In this document: positions 10,753 through 25,700 of the stretch, in pieces | Numbering within the stretch: the first letter of the stretch is position 1 | Layout: each line of letters opens with the position of its first letter | Assembly (NCBI GenBank): GCA_019096065.1 | Contig: JAGUCH010000005.1 | Location: 1,550,001 to 1,614,000 of the forward strand | Length of the DNA stretch: 64,000 bases | Source of the DNA: Paracyclopina nana | Lineage: Eukaryota > Arthropoda > Copepoda > Cyclopoida > Cyclopettidae | Direction: 5' to 3' | Notes under the pieces: generated by a model | The model's database searches: none | Told to the model about the DNA's origin: nothing | The model's input: the letters and a program-made list of their open reading frames with translations, nothing else | Program-made: the position numbers and the translations under genes

Positions 10753-13700
10753 ATGGATGGAAATGAAGACAGTGCCAAATTCGCCAATTTGCTGGATCAA
10801 GTGAAGCGGTTGTCTGACTTGCAAAAATCCGGAGCTTTTGAAGGCATCGATAAGGAGGCTTATCTAGCTCAACTGAAAAGGAAAGCAGATGGCATTCGAG
10901 ACATTTTATCTCAGCTGCAATCTCAGCAGTCTCAGCTTAATCAGCTGAATAGTACCACGCCATCTAGTGAAATATACCAAAACTTGGGTCCATTAATGGG
11001 GTCAGGATTGCTCAGAGGGGGCCAAAATCCACCCAGTTTGCCACCCAAAAATACAGGTAATTTAAGGAGCACAAAGTAGCATAATTGCAAAGTATTTGCA
11101 CAAAAATGTGTGTCTTAAGCATGTGGAGTATTTCTTCCTGTTTGTGTGGTGAAAGCGCCCTCTTTGTTGCTTTTCCGTACTAAGACTGAGCTAGTGGCTT
11201 TCACTTTTTTGAAAAACTCCTTCGAAGCAGCTGAGCTTTTACTACTGTTCTGCAGTGGGGCCGCCCAGTATTATCGATTCCCCTGCTAAAAAGCTGCAAA
11301 TGTTGTTTTTCTGCGCCAAACCGCCCTAAATTTGGTGACTTACGTCCCATTTTAATGTCAGTAAGTAAAACTCAAACTGCTCAGCCATTAAGTGCGCAAT
11401 TCAACCCGGTTTTACGTTTTCCCCATTTATTCTGCAATTTTAGCGAGTTTCGAAAATTGAATTTTTGTTGCAGATCTGGATCAAACACCGCCACCTTTGC
11501 CGCCAAGGCTGACCTCGAATGCCCGACGGCCTCCATCTGGCCTCGGTACTCCGGCCTCGTCTTTAAGTACGAGTACAAACTCTTTGAGGTCGTCCTCAGC
11601 TGCCAGCCAAAACCCAAATCAAACTCCGGAAGAAAAGCTGCAAAAAGAAAGGTATTTTTTGTGATCCTTCAAAATATTGCAAATTTCCTAGCATATCTGC
11701 CAATTTTAGGGAACATTTGATCAAGCTTCTGCAAGACGAGGCTCGAATCCGTGAAAAGTTCTATGCTGAACTCGAGCATATTGCCCAGAAAATTCGGAGC
11801 ATTCCATTACCATCAGCTGATTCGGTAAGCCAAAATATGTTTTTATACATTTTAAGGTTGCGTGGTTGCATTTTCAGGCATGTTGCGGTTTAGTTTGAAA
11901 TAATTTAGGTATTTTGTATTGGAGCCTCAAAAAATCCACTCAAAGTATTACTGCTGAGCTTTTTTCAACAAGCCTTGAATAAAGTGAACTCAAGAGGAAA
12001 AATCTGACAGAAATGCATCAGGACAAAAGCACTTAACGCAACTTTTCCAAGAGGAAGTTTAATCCCCTTTTAAGCTTTTGTTTGACCACCCAAACGCTAT
12101 TTTGGTACGATTTTCTCTTCTTTTTTTTGCTTTTTTATTGTGCCACTTTTTAGTGCACACACACCTTTTTCACTATCTGCAGTTTGTTCACAAAAGTTTG
12201 GCCTGTCCACCTGTTGTTCTAGCAATTAGCTTCAAGCTCGAGATTTTGATCTTCGATTTTGAGAAAAAAAAGTCCTCTTTGGATATTCCCTATTGGTGCA
12301 CAGTGGGGCAGTTTTTCTTTTTAAAAAATCGAAATATCTTAAATTATCCTCTTCCATTATTTTGGAAAATAGTTTGACTCAACTTGAAATTTTCTTTGAT
12401 AATTTAGCTATATTTTTAAGGGAGTTCAGCCCAGTGTGCAATGTCGGCATGGTGCCTTTACTAGTTTCAGTTTACAACTTTGGAAAAAGTCTGGTGGAAA
12501 AAAGTCCATATACAGAAAATGCTGAAAGAAAGTTCGTTGTTTTTAGCTTCTAAAAAAGGGCGTTTTTCAGTTGCTGAATTTCGTCTCAATTTGGATGCAT
12601 GTTTGTGTACTTGAGTAGCTGATTCAATGGATTGTACCATTTGTGTAAGATATTGAGTAGATTGGAATTGCCTGAAGTTTGAGAGTTCGTTGCTGTTAGA
12701 TTTATGGGCTTTGTTTCTATGAATAGAAGTAGCAACACAGTGGTAGAATTTCGCCACAGTGGTCTCGTTCCTGCTGAGTTACTGACCCAAAAACAGAAAC
12801 TGCTGAATTTCTCTAAATAGTTGTTAGCAGCTTCCATTTTTAAGAGGCCCATGTCATCTATTTCCAAAAATAATCAAAGTTTTATGATTATTTGATCAAA
12901 TTCAATCAACTTAAAAAAAAGGGCGGAATCAAGATGATCTATAATGTAAGGTGACCCCTTATCTCAGCTGTACTTCTACACTTCATCTCACTATGCTATG
13001 GAAGGGCTTCTGACGAAAAAAGTAGAGTTCTATGAATCGTGAGTTTCACGAAAAAGCTGTCAGATGAGAGAAAATGCCATATTTAAGCAATTCTTGAAGT
13101 AAAAATTCCATGTCTGGTAAAGCTGATTAACAGGCTCCTCCCACTCGAGCACTAAAAAATTGGCGCTAAAATCTAAATTTGAATTTCCCGCTTTTTCATT
13201 GAAGCAAGCAGCATAAGCGCCACCGCACAAATGACGAAAGAACTAAAATAAGTTTAGTGAATTAACTTGCATACTTCCGTCTAGAATTGTCATAGTGGAT
13301 GGCCCTGGGCGGAATCATGTAGAGTGTGTCAATTAAGCCAAGTGAGGAGCTGAGTAGGGTCAAAAGTTGGTTTTGGGCGTTACTTTGAAATAATGAAGAT
13401 CTTGATAGAAAATTGATGGCCCCTTTTTTTCTGTAAAGACTTGGATTAACATAAATACTGGCCATAAATTCGATATCAGATTTTGTGGTTAGGAAAGGAA
13501 AAAAAACTGGATTTTTTTCTTACTCTCAGACTTGATGTAATTTGTCCAGAAAAATAGGAGGCCTCTTTTCTATATAGGAACCACTTGGGAAGCTCCTGCA
13601 AGTATATAAGAGGAAATTAAGCCACACCACAGTGGGTCAAAAAGCCATTTTCACGCGCACGAGAAAATCTGCCAAATCGCCCGAATTCTCATTTAACCTC

Positions 13701-16700
13701 CAATTTACAACTTCTAATTGGGTTGACTTCTAGGCAATGAAAAGAGCCAAAAATGGTTTGAATTGACAGATACATATTCAAATTTGACTTCGAAATCAAA
13801 CTTTGCCTGAAAAAGTGTTCAGCAAGAAAAATGGTTGAATAACCCTTTTTGGCCCTTTTGGGCATCCATAACTTTTGATTGGAATCGAATTGAATTGTTC
13901 TTTTATGACTGAGAGGTCAATCAGACCCCATTTAATGATAATTCATCAAAATTGGCTGCGGAAATTTGCGGACTTGGGAGCCCTTGATGTTAGATTTTAG
14001 CTTACGGCCCTATGAAAATTGACTCCTACGATTTCGCGAGTTTTTTTCCCGTGCGCGTCCAGGAGGCATTTTGAGCCACTGTGCACACTCAATTTTGAAG
14101 GAAAAAACACACCTCTCTTCCAAGCTGTGTGAGTGGAGAAAAAGACGGTTTTAATTCATAAGTTGGGTGAAAAAGATGAGTGTCTTTTTCACCCAGCAAG
14201 ACATCACATAAAGAATGTCATTGTAAAACGACCATATAATGCATGTTTTCGGCTCGAAATCTGATGCTTTTTGCCATGTTCACACCCAGCCAAAAAGCAT
14301 TTCTCACCTCCTTTCAAGAACTTCCCACAAAGTTGAATTTCAAACCGAAGAATTTCACTTGAACTTGAGCATAAATATTGATTGTACACAGATAATTCTG
14401 CCAAAAGATGAGCTATGTCAGAGAGGGAGCAATTCCTAGCGTATATAATTACTATGTAGCAGTTTTTTATGTGCATGTTTTGGGCTCTGCAGTGCTGCTC
14501 AGAATGGCTCCCAAAATGGCCATTTTCCTACAAATGGTCACTGAAGCATGGAAAAGCTGCCTGCGAAAAAGGGAATCAGCAAAATTCCTCACATTTTACC
14601 GCAACATCATCTTACATTTTTTATGATTTTCTGCAAAAGTAATCAAGATTGTTTTGATTTGTGCTGCACACAAATCTTACTCTGGACCTACATTACTCCA
14701 AACTTACTTCGTTAAGCTAAAAAGAAACTCATGTGATTTGGCCATTGCAATAATTCCGATTAGCTATTCTATTCACATATTGTATGAAATGTATTAAATT
14801 GCTCAGTTAGCTCAATTGTGATTGATTGCCATTTTTTGCATATTTGGGTGGACTGAATTGTATGCAGCGAACCTTTCTGCATGTTTTGTGAAATTTGCTT
14901 CTTCTCTCTGCCTTTGAGAAAGAAAAGAGGTGGGGACCCAAATGTCAAAGAGATCCCTAAAACCCGTCTATTTTTCTGTTGGTCAACAAAGCGGCTACTT
15001 ATGCATGACTGACCACACATGAATGGGGTTAAATGAATTCTCTTTTTGTCCACCAAAAAGAGCAAAGAAACCGTTTGCAATCATGATTGGTTCCCACTGA
15101 GAGACTTCATTTTAGCCAAAAAGAAGCTTGCACCACAAATCATGCACCGAGGCTCCCCAATTCGCTTTCAGTTCAGTGAAATGTGTTCACCAATTACAAG
15201 CAATCACGATTGTTATCCGTTAAAAAATCCGTACATTTTCTCCAAGTTTCTGTAATCAAAATTAATGTTGATTAATTTCCAGCTCGCAGTTTGTTATCTT
15301 TGTAATTTGCCAACAAAATAAGTCGAAAGTTTCGGGCTACCAATCAATGTCTTGCTTCGCTAACAAAACAAACCAATCAAGATTATTTTTGGTAAAACGC
15401 ATATCGAAAATGATTGTTGTTCGACTACTTTGTGAAGGGGCCTGCAGGTTGAGATCTGAGATTATTTCTGGGCAACGCAGCAGCATCATTATCATTAAAA
15501 TCAGGATCTTGTCGGCACGCGTGACACACACACAGGAAAAAACCGTTGGAGACTACTAAATCACAGATAGATAGATGCTCCTTCAGCTCAGGAGTTGGCT
15601 AATGATTCACCCAAGACCACATGCTCAGCTTAGACTTGCATAATGCTGAATAAGAAAAGCGAGAATAGCCACCTTGCTCAGCTACTTGAATTGAGACTGA
15701 CCCATGCACCTGTGCCATTGAAAAATGAGCAAACTTTTGATGACAAACAAGGGAAAAATACAGGAGCTGGCATCTTTTGTTTTTGTAATTTATGGTCCTC
15801 CTTTTTTCCTCCAAAAAATGTTTTCCTATGATGCTACTTGTGTGCAAGTGTATTTGAGTGCACCTTTATCTTAAGTAAATATCAAGGGGGAAAAGTCGAT
15901 TTAATGTGCATCTCCTTTTTTGTGGAGGTTAATCAATTTTTCCACTTGACCTCAAATGGGGGTTCGGAAAAGGGGTCGAGAATTGATGGTGTTTCAGCTA
16001 ATTTCGAGCATGATTTAGCGTTATTTTTTCAGAGCCAAATGGCACACTGGGCTGTCAAGCCTGAAGAAGCCCTCTTTTTGAAAATTATTTATTTTCATCG
16101 ATATCTAACTACATGCCTAATCTATAAAAGTTAAGGCTTTGGCTACCGTTGATTTCACAGTGTGCTGAATGCGTCAGCACCCAATGAACACCCAACGAAC
16201 TTTGATGTCCCAAACAATGGCGCCATAGCTGCATGGGGCCATTTTTTTCTTTTTCTTGACCGTTTCAAAGAAAAAATGGGCCAATTTTTATTGTCCACGC
16301 GCGTTAAAGATTTAGGGGCGGAGTTCTTGCCCCACCTTTAATTCAACGAGAAATTAGTTTTGCTTTTATTGCCATTTTCTGGCAAAGTGCAGAAGCACAA
16401 GCTAGAATTTGCTGATTTGCATGAATTTCCATTTCGGTTTCCACCTCAGTTTCTTCGCCACCTTAAACGGCCTTTTTAGCTATAAAATTGTTCACAGCTG
16501 CGTAATGGCAAATCATTGGATTTTATAAAATATATACCAGTCAATATGTCTGGAGTGATTTGTGGTCAAGTGCCCAGTGTGCGAGCCCTAAAAGGAAATC
16601 CCCTTCTTTTATGGGATCAATAACAACATGAACTTTAGAAGATGCAATCTAGCCTTGTACATTATCATGTTTTTCCCTTGGACTATTTTATTGCGCTTCT

Positions 16701-19700
16701 ATTGAGGCATTGAAAAGGTTTGAAAAACAGGACAAATTGGCAGCATTCTTAAGCCCGAGCAACATCTGTTCACATCATCAATAATTTCCTGAGTGTCAAA
16801 TTCATCAACTGTCTGAACGGGCAAAGATTTTCAACGAGCTTTTTCTGGCAAGGCCTGAATCTCGGGGAAAAAATTCGGAACTGGGAAAAAGAAACGGTCT
16901 GGAAAAAAGTGGAACAAATCTGAGATGTCACAACATAAAGGAACAAATCTTACACCCTTGGACAATGGAAACTTTGTGTGCCATTGCAGTGTGAGAAAAG
17001 TCGTCCTAAATACCATGGTAGTTGTTGTATTTACCAGTAGTAACCGTTCATTTTATAATCTTTGACAGCACCAAAAGAAGAAGTACAAATCCTCCAGTGG
17101 CCTTGGTATACCAATCAAATACCTTAGGTATAACATACCAATTACATGGGATTAGTTAACCAATCCAATTAGGCCTGGTTCACCTGCGATATTATGATCA
17201 AAATATCGAGCGATATTATGCTGATATTTGCAAATATCAGGTACTTCCAAAATCATTTTTTAATTTTTTTCTTCGGATTCGGTCTTTTGGCGCCAAAAGC
17301 CATCCTACAACAGTATCTAATTTCTCAGTTTCTCAGTATTTCGCTCCGATATTTTGTCAAAATATCTGATATTATGAGCAGGTGAACCATGCCTTAATGG
17401 TATTCTAGCATACCAAGTTTGTAATCCCTTTTTTACCCACCAAAAAAAGGTATTATTACCTGTTGCTCTCTTTCATGCTTGGCCAAGCTTTTGGCAGCAA
17501 AAAACGGTGGTTTTTTTCGCGGTATTATCCTTCTCAGTAGCTCATTATGGGACACATCAATGGCGAAGCCGCGATAACGTTTTCTGAATGCATTCGGTCC
17601 CCATGGTATTCTAACCGTCCATCTTTTTTTCTTCCATCTCATCTTCCACGATTACTGATGTGGGGTGACGGCCCTATTGTCAGTTACACCTAAGATATGA
17701 TGTTACAATGCTGGAAAAATATCAATTACACACTCTGCTTCTCAACTCCTGGGCAAAGCATTTATCCTTCACATTTTGGGCCAAGATAAACAGTTGCTAA
17801 CTTTATATGTTTGACCAATTTCGCAAAGTTATCCAAAGTTATCCAATTTGCATAACTTTTTATGTGACCTATGGTTTTCTATGTAATTTTGGAGAAATGT
17901 AAAAATGCGTTCTTCATTCAGGTTTATTGTGAAGGATTTTCTTTGGGAATAGCCAACTTTGGTGGCACATTGTAAGTTGCTTTCGACAAAAAATGGACTG
18001 ACTTCTTAATGCTTGGCACTGAATCGATTATCTCTTCTAGGCCTTTTTGAATGCCAACTAGAAGCAATATAATAAACTAACCGCTTTATCAAGCATTTAT
18101 TAGCAATGTCATTGTTATCCTAATTGATGATGACAAACAATTCGTTGATTTTATACATACACATTAGCTTTCTGAAATGACTACGCTTCTCTGAATAATA
18201 GGAAAATATTTTTGAAATCATTTACCTTTTAAGGCAACTTACGATGAGCCAACAGAGTTAGGTATTCCCAAAGAAAACCCTTATGGCAAAATATGAGCGA
18301 ACGACACGTTTTTACATTTTTTGAATATTATATGTTAGGCCATCAGCAACAGCTGACGCACTTGAGTGAATTTTTCAATAGCGTAGAACAAGAGGCCTTC
18401 TTGTCCCCCTCCACTTCTTCTACGATTCCTTGTGCCCATTGAACAAGATGCCGACAAGTAAGTTGCTTGACGTGAGCTAGCCATCTCCCTGATTGAAAAC
18501 GTTGCCGAGAATCATCATGCTTGTTTTAGGGCTATTTTTTGCCACTGCAATGACTTCTTGAAGCAGTTGCTTTACACACTTGAAAGGGGGCAAAAAATGA
18601 CTCATTTTCCATCAGGGTGGACTAAGTTGGATTTTTTGGGTGGTTGGCAATAAAATGGTAAAACTAACAACCATGTTCTTATGGACACTAGTAGTTTTTA
18701 TGTTCTTTTTTTGGCTCTTTTTAGTGGCAAAATGAAAGGGTGCAATTTTTTACCAGTTTTTTTTTTCGTTGTGTGCACAATTCTCTAATTTACTGCCAAA
18801 AAACGAGGCATGAAAAAAAGTGGAAGAATGATCACAATTTGTTGATTCAAGGCTGAAAAGAAAACTTTTATCATTTGATTGTTTGTCAGAGCTATTTTTT
18901 CCGTTGGTGGCCGTTTGAACTTTAGCATGCTAATTTATTATTCATGAGTGCTGCTCCTTTTTGATCATTTTACCATACACCAGCAATCTGAAATTCAAAT
19001 TTGGATGAATTTTTTTTTGGTATTCCTGTCTGCTGTACCTGTAGTTTTGGCGGGAAACGGTCACATGTCAATTTTTGCAGGAGTCTGCTTGGCTTGACTC
19101 AAAAATGACATGGGAACGGGCCATCATTGTCTGCTCTGCTGTAGAAAGAAAAGTCAGTGTAACAAGGTCCACATGTGTCAAAAAAGTTTCCATGACAGAT
19201 TTATCATCTTGTTACAATTGATGTTGGGAACAACACTTGAAATTGTTCACCAAAATGCAACGGATTTTCACAGCACATTTGTTTACCCAACAGGCAAAAA
19301 TTGCTCCTAAAGACTGATGCAAGAAAAACACCACTCAAAGCAAAGAGTGAGAGTGGTGCAAAAAGAAAGCGCGAGTCATGCTTTTATTAAGATGTGTGTT
19401 TTTTTCGTTAAAAGACTAGCGCAGTTTTTATGGTTGCCATAATTTCCCCAGCTGCAGTTTCATCCACACACATGTTATTTTTGAGATGAGAAAAGAAAAA
19501 GCCGCTTTTTGATGGCACCAACATTCTTCTGTTCCGCCAAAATGCCTTGTCACACTTTTTTCGGGAGGTTTATTTACCACCCCTCATTAAACTTGTCTCA
19601 TTTTCAAGAGAAGGAGAAAAATGGGCCGAAAATTCAACCTATCACAACATTTCTATTGCCAAAGAAAAATTAGCTGTTCATTTATTTATTTATTTTTATT

Positions 19701-22700
19701 TGGTTTTTTTTTGGCTCCCTCAAGTAATAAATCAGAAAGAATAAAAAGTGGATTTTGTTTAGTTTTTGGTGGCGGGGTGAAACCTGATACCTCATTTTGA
19801 GAGTAGAAAATAAACCAGAAGTCACTTTAGAAAATCCTCCGGTGTCAAATTCTGACACTTCTCATGTCCAATTAGGTTAGCAGTGCAGCTCGCTTAAATA
19901 TTTTTTGACCATTTATTTAGTGCTCTTGTTTACATTGATCCTGAGCAAATAATTTCCTATCTTTGCTGCCATGGTCAAAAGTCAACAAACAAATGCTGCT
20001 GCATCTGAACACATGCATGCACCAAAGTAAATTATTGCCCCTGCTCATTAATCATAGCTGTAGCATTTTGTCTAGACTTGAGCAGCAGCTTGAATTCTTT
20101 TGTCTACCCATTTGTAAGCCCTTAAAAGCCTCCCCACCTTTAACTTTGCATGGTATTTTCTCACATAAAAAACCTGCCACCCAAAATAGGAGATTTTCTC
20201 GACTTTTCAAGTAGAAAAAACTGCTTATTTGACTGGAGTGTGACCAGCATGCTGACAGCTGACAAAAACTGCTTATTTTTCTTTTTGCTGCCTCATTTTT
20301 TCCTGACAATTTCCTCCTTTTGTGTTGTTATGATGATGATTGGTTGAGCTCATCCTTGGCACCAAATCTGAGCTGCTACATGTAGCCAAAAGGATAGATT
20401 TTTAACGAGACACGACATGCTACACAATAATGCTAGCATGCTGGTCAAGTAAAAAAAGCGCGCCAAAATTCAAATGAGTCTTCTTCTCATCATCTCGTTG
20501 AGAAAAAAAAGATGTTATAATGGATCCTAAAAAAGACTGCAGAAGTAATTTTGAAACGTTCACAGCGGGGCTTTTTGTCCATAAAAGAATGAACTTTGAA
20601 TGAGTTTTTATTATACCTTCTGGCAATAAAATCTTCGTTCCTGAAGGAAAAAAATCATATTGTGAATGGCCCATAAATCAGCTGTGCTGAGAGAATTCGC
20701 TCAAAATAATGAAGTTGGCCCATAATTACAGGCTTCCACTAATTGGGAAACACCCTATCTGCTTTTTTTCCTTATCGATTTTTCTTCTCGCTCAACGGTC
20801 AAGCTTCGAACGTTTTTACCCTGATTAAACTTTCGAGAAACCTTTTAAAGTGTGGCCAATTTAGATTTTTGTTCCATTTTTCACCGATTTTGAATTTCTC
20901 CCTGTCTTCAGCCAGTTTTTGGATCTTTTCGAATTTGTGGCAATTTTCGATGAAAGTGGTGACAAATTGGATTTTCGAAATTGCCAAGTCAGCTTTTCAT
21001 ATTTTTCTCCTTTTGCTCGTTTGCTTACAAATGAGTTTTTCTCTATTATGAGACTTAGCAGAATTGGATTTTTCTAATTTTACATCAATTAGTGAAGTGG
21101 TGACAACTATAAATTGCCAAGTCAGCCAGCCTTTCATATTTTTCCTTCCTATGTTCCCAAATGAGTTTTTCTTTGGTTCTTTGTTATGATATGGCTGTGG
21201 ACTTGAGGACAACACGGAAAGATGATTGACTCTCTCTCTCTTTACCAAACTATTTTTGGCTTTTGTTCACAAAACTTGGCTTAAGAGCGAAGCTTCTATT
21301 TTGCAATGAAAATAATAAAGCTCTTTTTGATAGAAAAGCAAGCTTTAAATCCAAAGTGTAAACAAATTGAATATTAGAAAATTAATATTTTACTTTATAA
21401 TTTTTAGGTGAAAGAAAGTCTTGTTTTTCTGTATTTGGACTTCTAGTTCACCAAAGTTGGTGTAGTTGCTATGGCAGGAAATGTAGAACAAGTCCCTTTG
21501 CCATTGCATGACCTGTATTTCTGCTGTGATGTAGCACCAAGATTTTTCTATTTAGATCATGACAAAACGCCACAACTTGTCAACAAACTAGCAGCAGCAG
21601 CAGCAGCAGCAAAATATTCCGGGAAATCTGCATGCATTTACATGGTGAAAAATGCAGACAAAAATGGCTGGAAATTGCCATGTACCTTGACTTCTGCTTT
21701 TACAACTGAAACTTTCTGAAAGCCCTTCCCTTTTTATGAAAGAAATGGCTTTCATGTTTTTTTTTATTCAGAATTAATTACTTTGCTAAAGTAGGGGCTA
21801 TCTTTGAACTGCTTTATGGCTCTGACAGTTCTTGTGAGATGTAAGAAAGAGTTTATTCGTGACACTGCTATAAAAGGCTGTTTCAAAGGCTTATGTCCCT
21901 TCAAGGGCCAAGGCCGAAGGCCTCATTTAAAAGGTCATGACAACTGCTAGTATAGCATGACATCAAAGCCGAAGGGGGTCCACGAGAACATGTCCGGATT
22001 CATTTCCTTGTATTATTTGCTCACAGAAAAAGTAGTCCAACAAAATCACCCTTTTTCTGTTCAAATTGGCCTCTGAAAAACTGGGTGGCTCAACTTTCTA
22101 GCAGGAGCGCTCTTGACTAGTTTTTGGACAAGTTATGGCAGTTGAGAGAATCTCAAATTGAAAAAATCTCTTTACTTGGATCTTTTGTTTAATAGGCGTA
22201 AAAGCTTTGGTTCAAAACTGGTTTTTATCTCGCTATGGCTTCTCATCAAAGCAATCATTGCGCCATCTTAATTTCAACAAATGCCTGAATAAATGCTGGC
22301 CTTTCAAGGGCGAATGTGTTCACCCAACTTAATTGAGTTGCCACAAATATCAAAACTTGGGGCAAAATGCAAATGGGCATTTTTGGCTCTTTCAAGTGCT
22401 TTCAAAAGGCTTGTTAAAAAAGGGAATGTTAAAGCTACAAATGAAATGAAGTGACGCTCGAGGATGCATCCATGCTGAATAAACATGGATCTATGTAAAA
22501 AGTTGGCTTGCCAACCATCAAAACTCTCGCCATTTGATACCAATTTTTTGCTGTTTTTCTTATGCGTATCTTTAGCTGGGCAATGGATTGGACTCTCTAG
22601 CTTATTACATGTAGGTGTCAGGACCTCAAAGTGAGTGTCTGAAGTTTGGGAGGCCATGCCCGATAGTTCCAACAAAGTTTCTGCTCTAGAATGTGAACTG

Positions 22701-25700
22701 ATGCTCCAAGTTGCACTGGCATAGTTCGATGAGTTTTTAGGTTCATCAAAAGAACTAGTAGGTCTGCGTAGTTGAAGCAAGATTGATTGTGTAAACCTAT
22801 TTTGTAATCAAACGTCAAGATTTCTCATACTGGACAATCCAACTGTTTTCATGGATCCATGTTTTGGGAGCTTGCATTATTCCTAGTTCGTCACTTTGCT
22901 CAATTTGAAGCTTTTACATTTCCTCTTTATGCGAGCCATTTGAAAGCTCTCTGTTCGCTGACCAAAAAATACGAATTTGCACATAGACCAAGTTTGCAGT
23001 GTTTATGGAGTTGAATGTAAATTGGATCGATAGCCCAATTTTGTGACTGGCAAATTCTTGAATGCATTTTGCCATTTGGTGAAAGTGTGTGTGTGTGTAT
23101 AACTGCAAACGTGAAACGTTCTCCACCTCGTTTAGAGTTACAACTGTGTTAATACAAGAAATAAATCTTTAGTAAAGCATGGTGCCTTTCTCATGTGTGA
23201 GTGTAATGGTGTTTCGGCCGGATGTCTGTGACCCCTAATCTATTTTTTAGGCAATGGCTTAGTCTCTTCTGGAGATTTCATAGTGACCAAGCCACGGTCA
23301 TTATCGTTTCTTATGTACTGAGTAGGTTGCGATGGAACTACATAAGAATCGGTAATGACCGTGGCTTGGTCACTATGAAATCTCCAGAAGAGACTAAGCC
23401 AATATTTATTTTCATGGAGGCTCGCCAACAAAAAAATATTCCTTCTGCTGAATTTATGTGAAAGCCAACAAGTTTAGTTGACTATCCAAAAATGCCTCTA
23501 TTTTCTACCTGAAAAATGTGTCTCCTCTTCAAAAGAAGTCATTTTTCATCTGAATCAGCCAATTGTTGTAAGAGCCCCAACCAAGCAGATTTGGCTTGCT
23601 CTCGCCAAACTCAAGGAAAAAAGGATGTTTTTCATATGAAAAATTCATGTTTTGCAATTTTTGGCTCTCAAGTAAATGAAAAGTCAGGAGTAGCGCCACG
23701 TCGCAGGAATAATTGTAAAAAAGTTGGAGCGCGGCGCATCTCTGCGCATCATGCGCTCTAAACTCAGACGTCTGCAAGGAAAGCGCTGCTTTTGGTCTTG
23801 TCCGTGGCTCTTCCTCAGTTGGTGTTGGAAATTGGCAAGAAAAACAAGTGAAGTTCAATGCATTTAAAACGAAAGTGTCAGAAAAGAATCATGGTGCCAA
23901 ATTGAGTCTTCTCAACGAAAATGGTTGAAATTGAAAAGAGAAGGGCAAGGCGGAGGTGCAGCCCGCCCATCATGCCCCCCAGGTGGGGAGAGGGCGTGGC
24001 GCCCCCGCCCACACCCCAATTCACCACGCCCATTCAACTGAGTCCCGAGGCCTCCGAGCAGAATTCGGCTAGGGGGAATTTCAGGCGCCATTTTCACCTC
24101 AACAGTCATTCCTCACGTTCATCAATGATGCATCATCCTTATGAGGAGCATATCATGTATGAGTATCGCTTTAATGAGAACCGAATAGAAAGATGGCCCC
24201 TAGGGGGCTCTGTGGGCTCGAATTCAGCCGAGTCCAGCTCGCCCCCATTTGGCGGAAATTCCAGCCCTGAATATCTTCAGGCCTCGGCCTCGTCACTGAT
24301 GATGAGGCCGCGGAGGACGACCTCACCGGCCTCGCCAAAAAATTCTGTGATAATGCCTGCTGCTGCTTCTGCTTCGAGTTGGCGAAGGTCAGCCTTGAGA
24401 CAGAAAGGCCGGCCAAAAATGGCGAAAAGTGTGCAGTGGGTGTCAGATGTGAAAAAAAGGCCAGAAGAGATATCCAGTGATAGGAGAGTTGTCAAAGTTC
24501 AGGTATATATATGCCAAGATTCAGAATTGGTCCAATTTCGCGCTGATTGACTTTGAAAAACGAATTCAGATTGTTGGTTTGGAAATATTGAAGCATAATA
24601 TATGCCTGTGACTGCCAGTAATAAGGTTAAGTGTCAGATGTGCAGAAAAGGCCCAAAGCAGTTTGAAGATAGGGAACGAGTAGTCAAAGTTCAAGAGTGA
24701 CATCTTCTTGCAGGAAACTGCAACATCCAGTAGATTGCATTTCATATTGGAGCCCTGTGAGAAAATGTCATAACAGAGGGATTTTCTAGATGTTTTCATT
24801 CTCATAGTCTTCAATGTTGAAATAAGCAGTGATGACAATGTTGGTTTAATTTACGTGGATCAACCAAGCGATTTTAAGCAATCAAGCTGATTTGTTTTGC
24901 TTACAACTCTTTCACTTTTGTCCAGTTCAAAATGCCATTAAATGAAACAAGCTGCAAAGCCCAAGAATTATTTATTCAATTTTCTTTTGCTTTATCATAG
25001 CTTTGTTTTCACATTTATAAGAATGTTGGCAACTCATGACAAATGGCTGCAAATAAGAAAGCAACGACGACACAAATAATATCCCGATTGCAATTGCCTC
25101 AAAGAATGATTGCTATCTACTAGAAAGCTTTTGCCGAAATGAACTTTTTTACTGTCACAAGCCCACTTGATTAATGCTGTATGCGCTCCTGAAATAAACT
25201 AGCAATTTTTCCTAACCTCATTTATCCACATTAAAGTAGACGGCTCCATCCATATATAGATCTCAAAGATCATAAAGATCACTGATCTTTGTGATCTATA
25301 AATGGACATTTTTGTTAATATTTAGATCACTGTGGTAGACTCGCTAGCTAAGCTTATCTATATATGGACATTTTCTAGTTAGTGAAAACCGATATTCATA
25401 ATTAGATCACAATCAGTGTTTATGATCTATAAGTGGACCCTTTAAGATCATTGAAGACTTTACACAGCTTTTCACTTAGCCTAGGATAAGCTACATAGAT
25501 TTATTTAAAAATGCAAGACTTGACTGAAGAATGCAATATTATTCTGTCTTAAATCAAAATGGTGTCAATATTACTAATATTTTTCATAAACTCAGTCTTT
25601 CAGAACAGTGGAGACAAAATGCCAAAGAGCAATTTCAATTTCATACAGTATTAGTTGGCTTTTAGTTCCTTTCTTTTTTATTGCAACTCACATCAACCTG

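Noticed and set aside
17194..17385. 63-codon open frame, also present at 51812-52003
   Set aside because: Both copies are the inside of the same MITE; no start context or protein-like composition.
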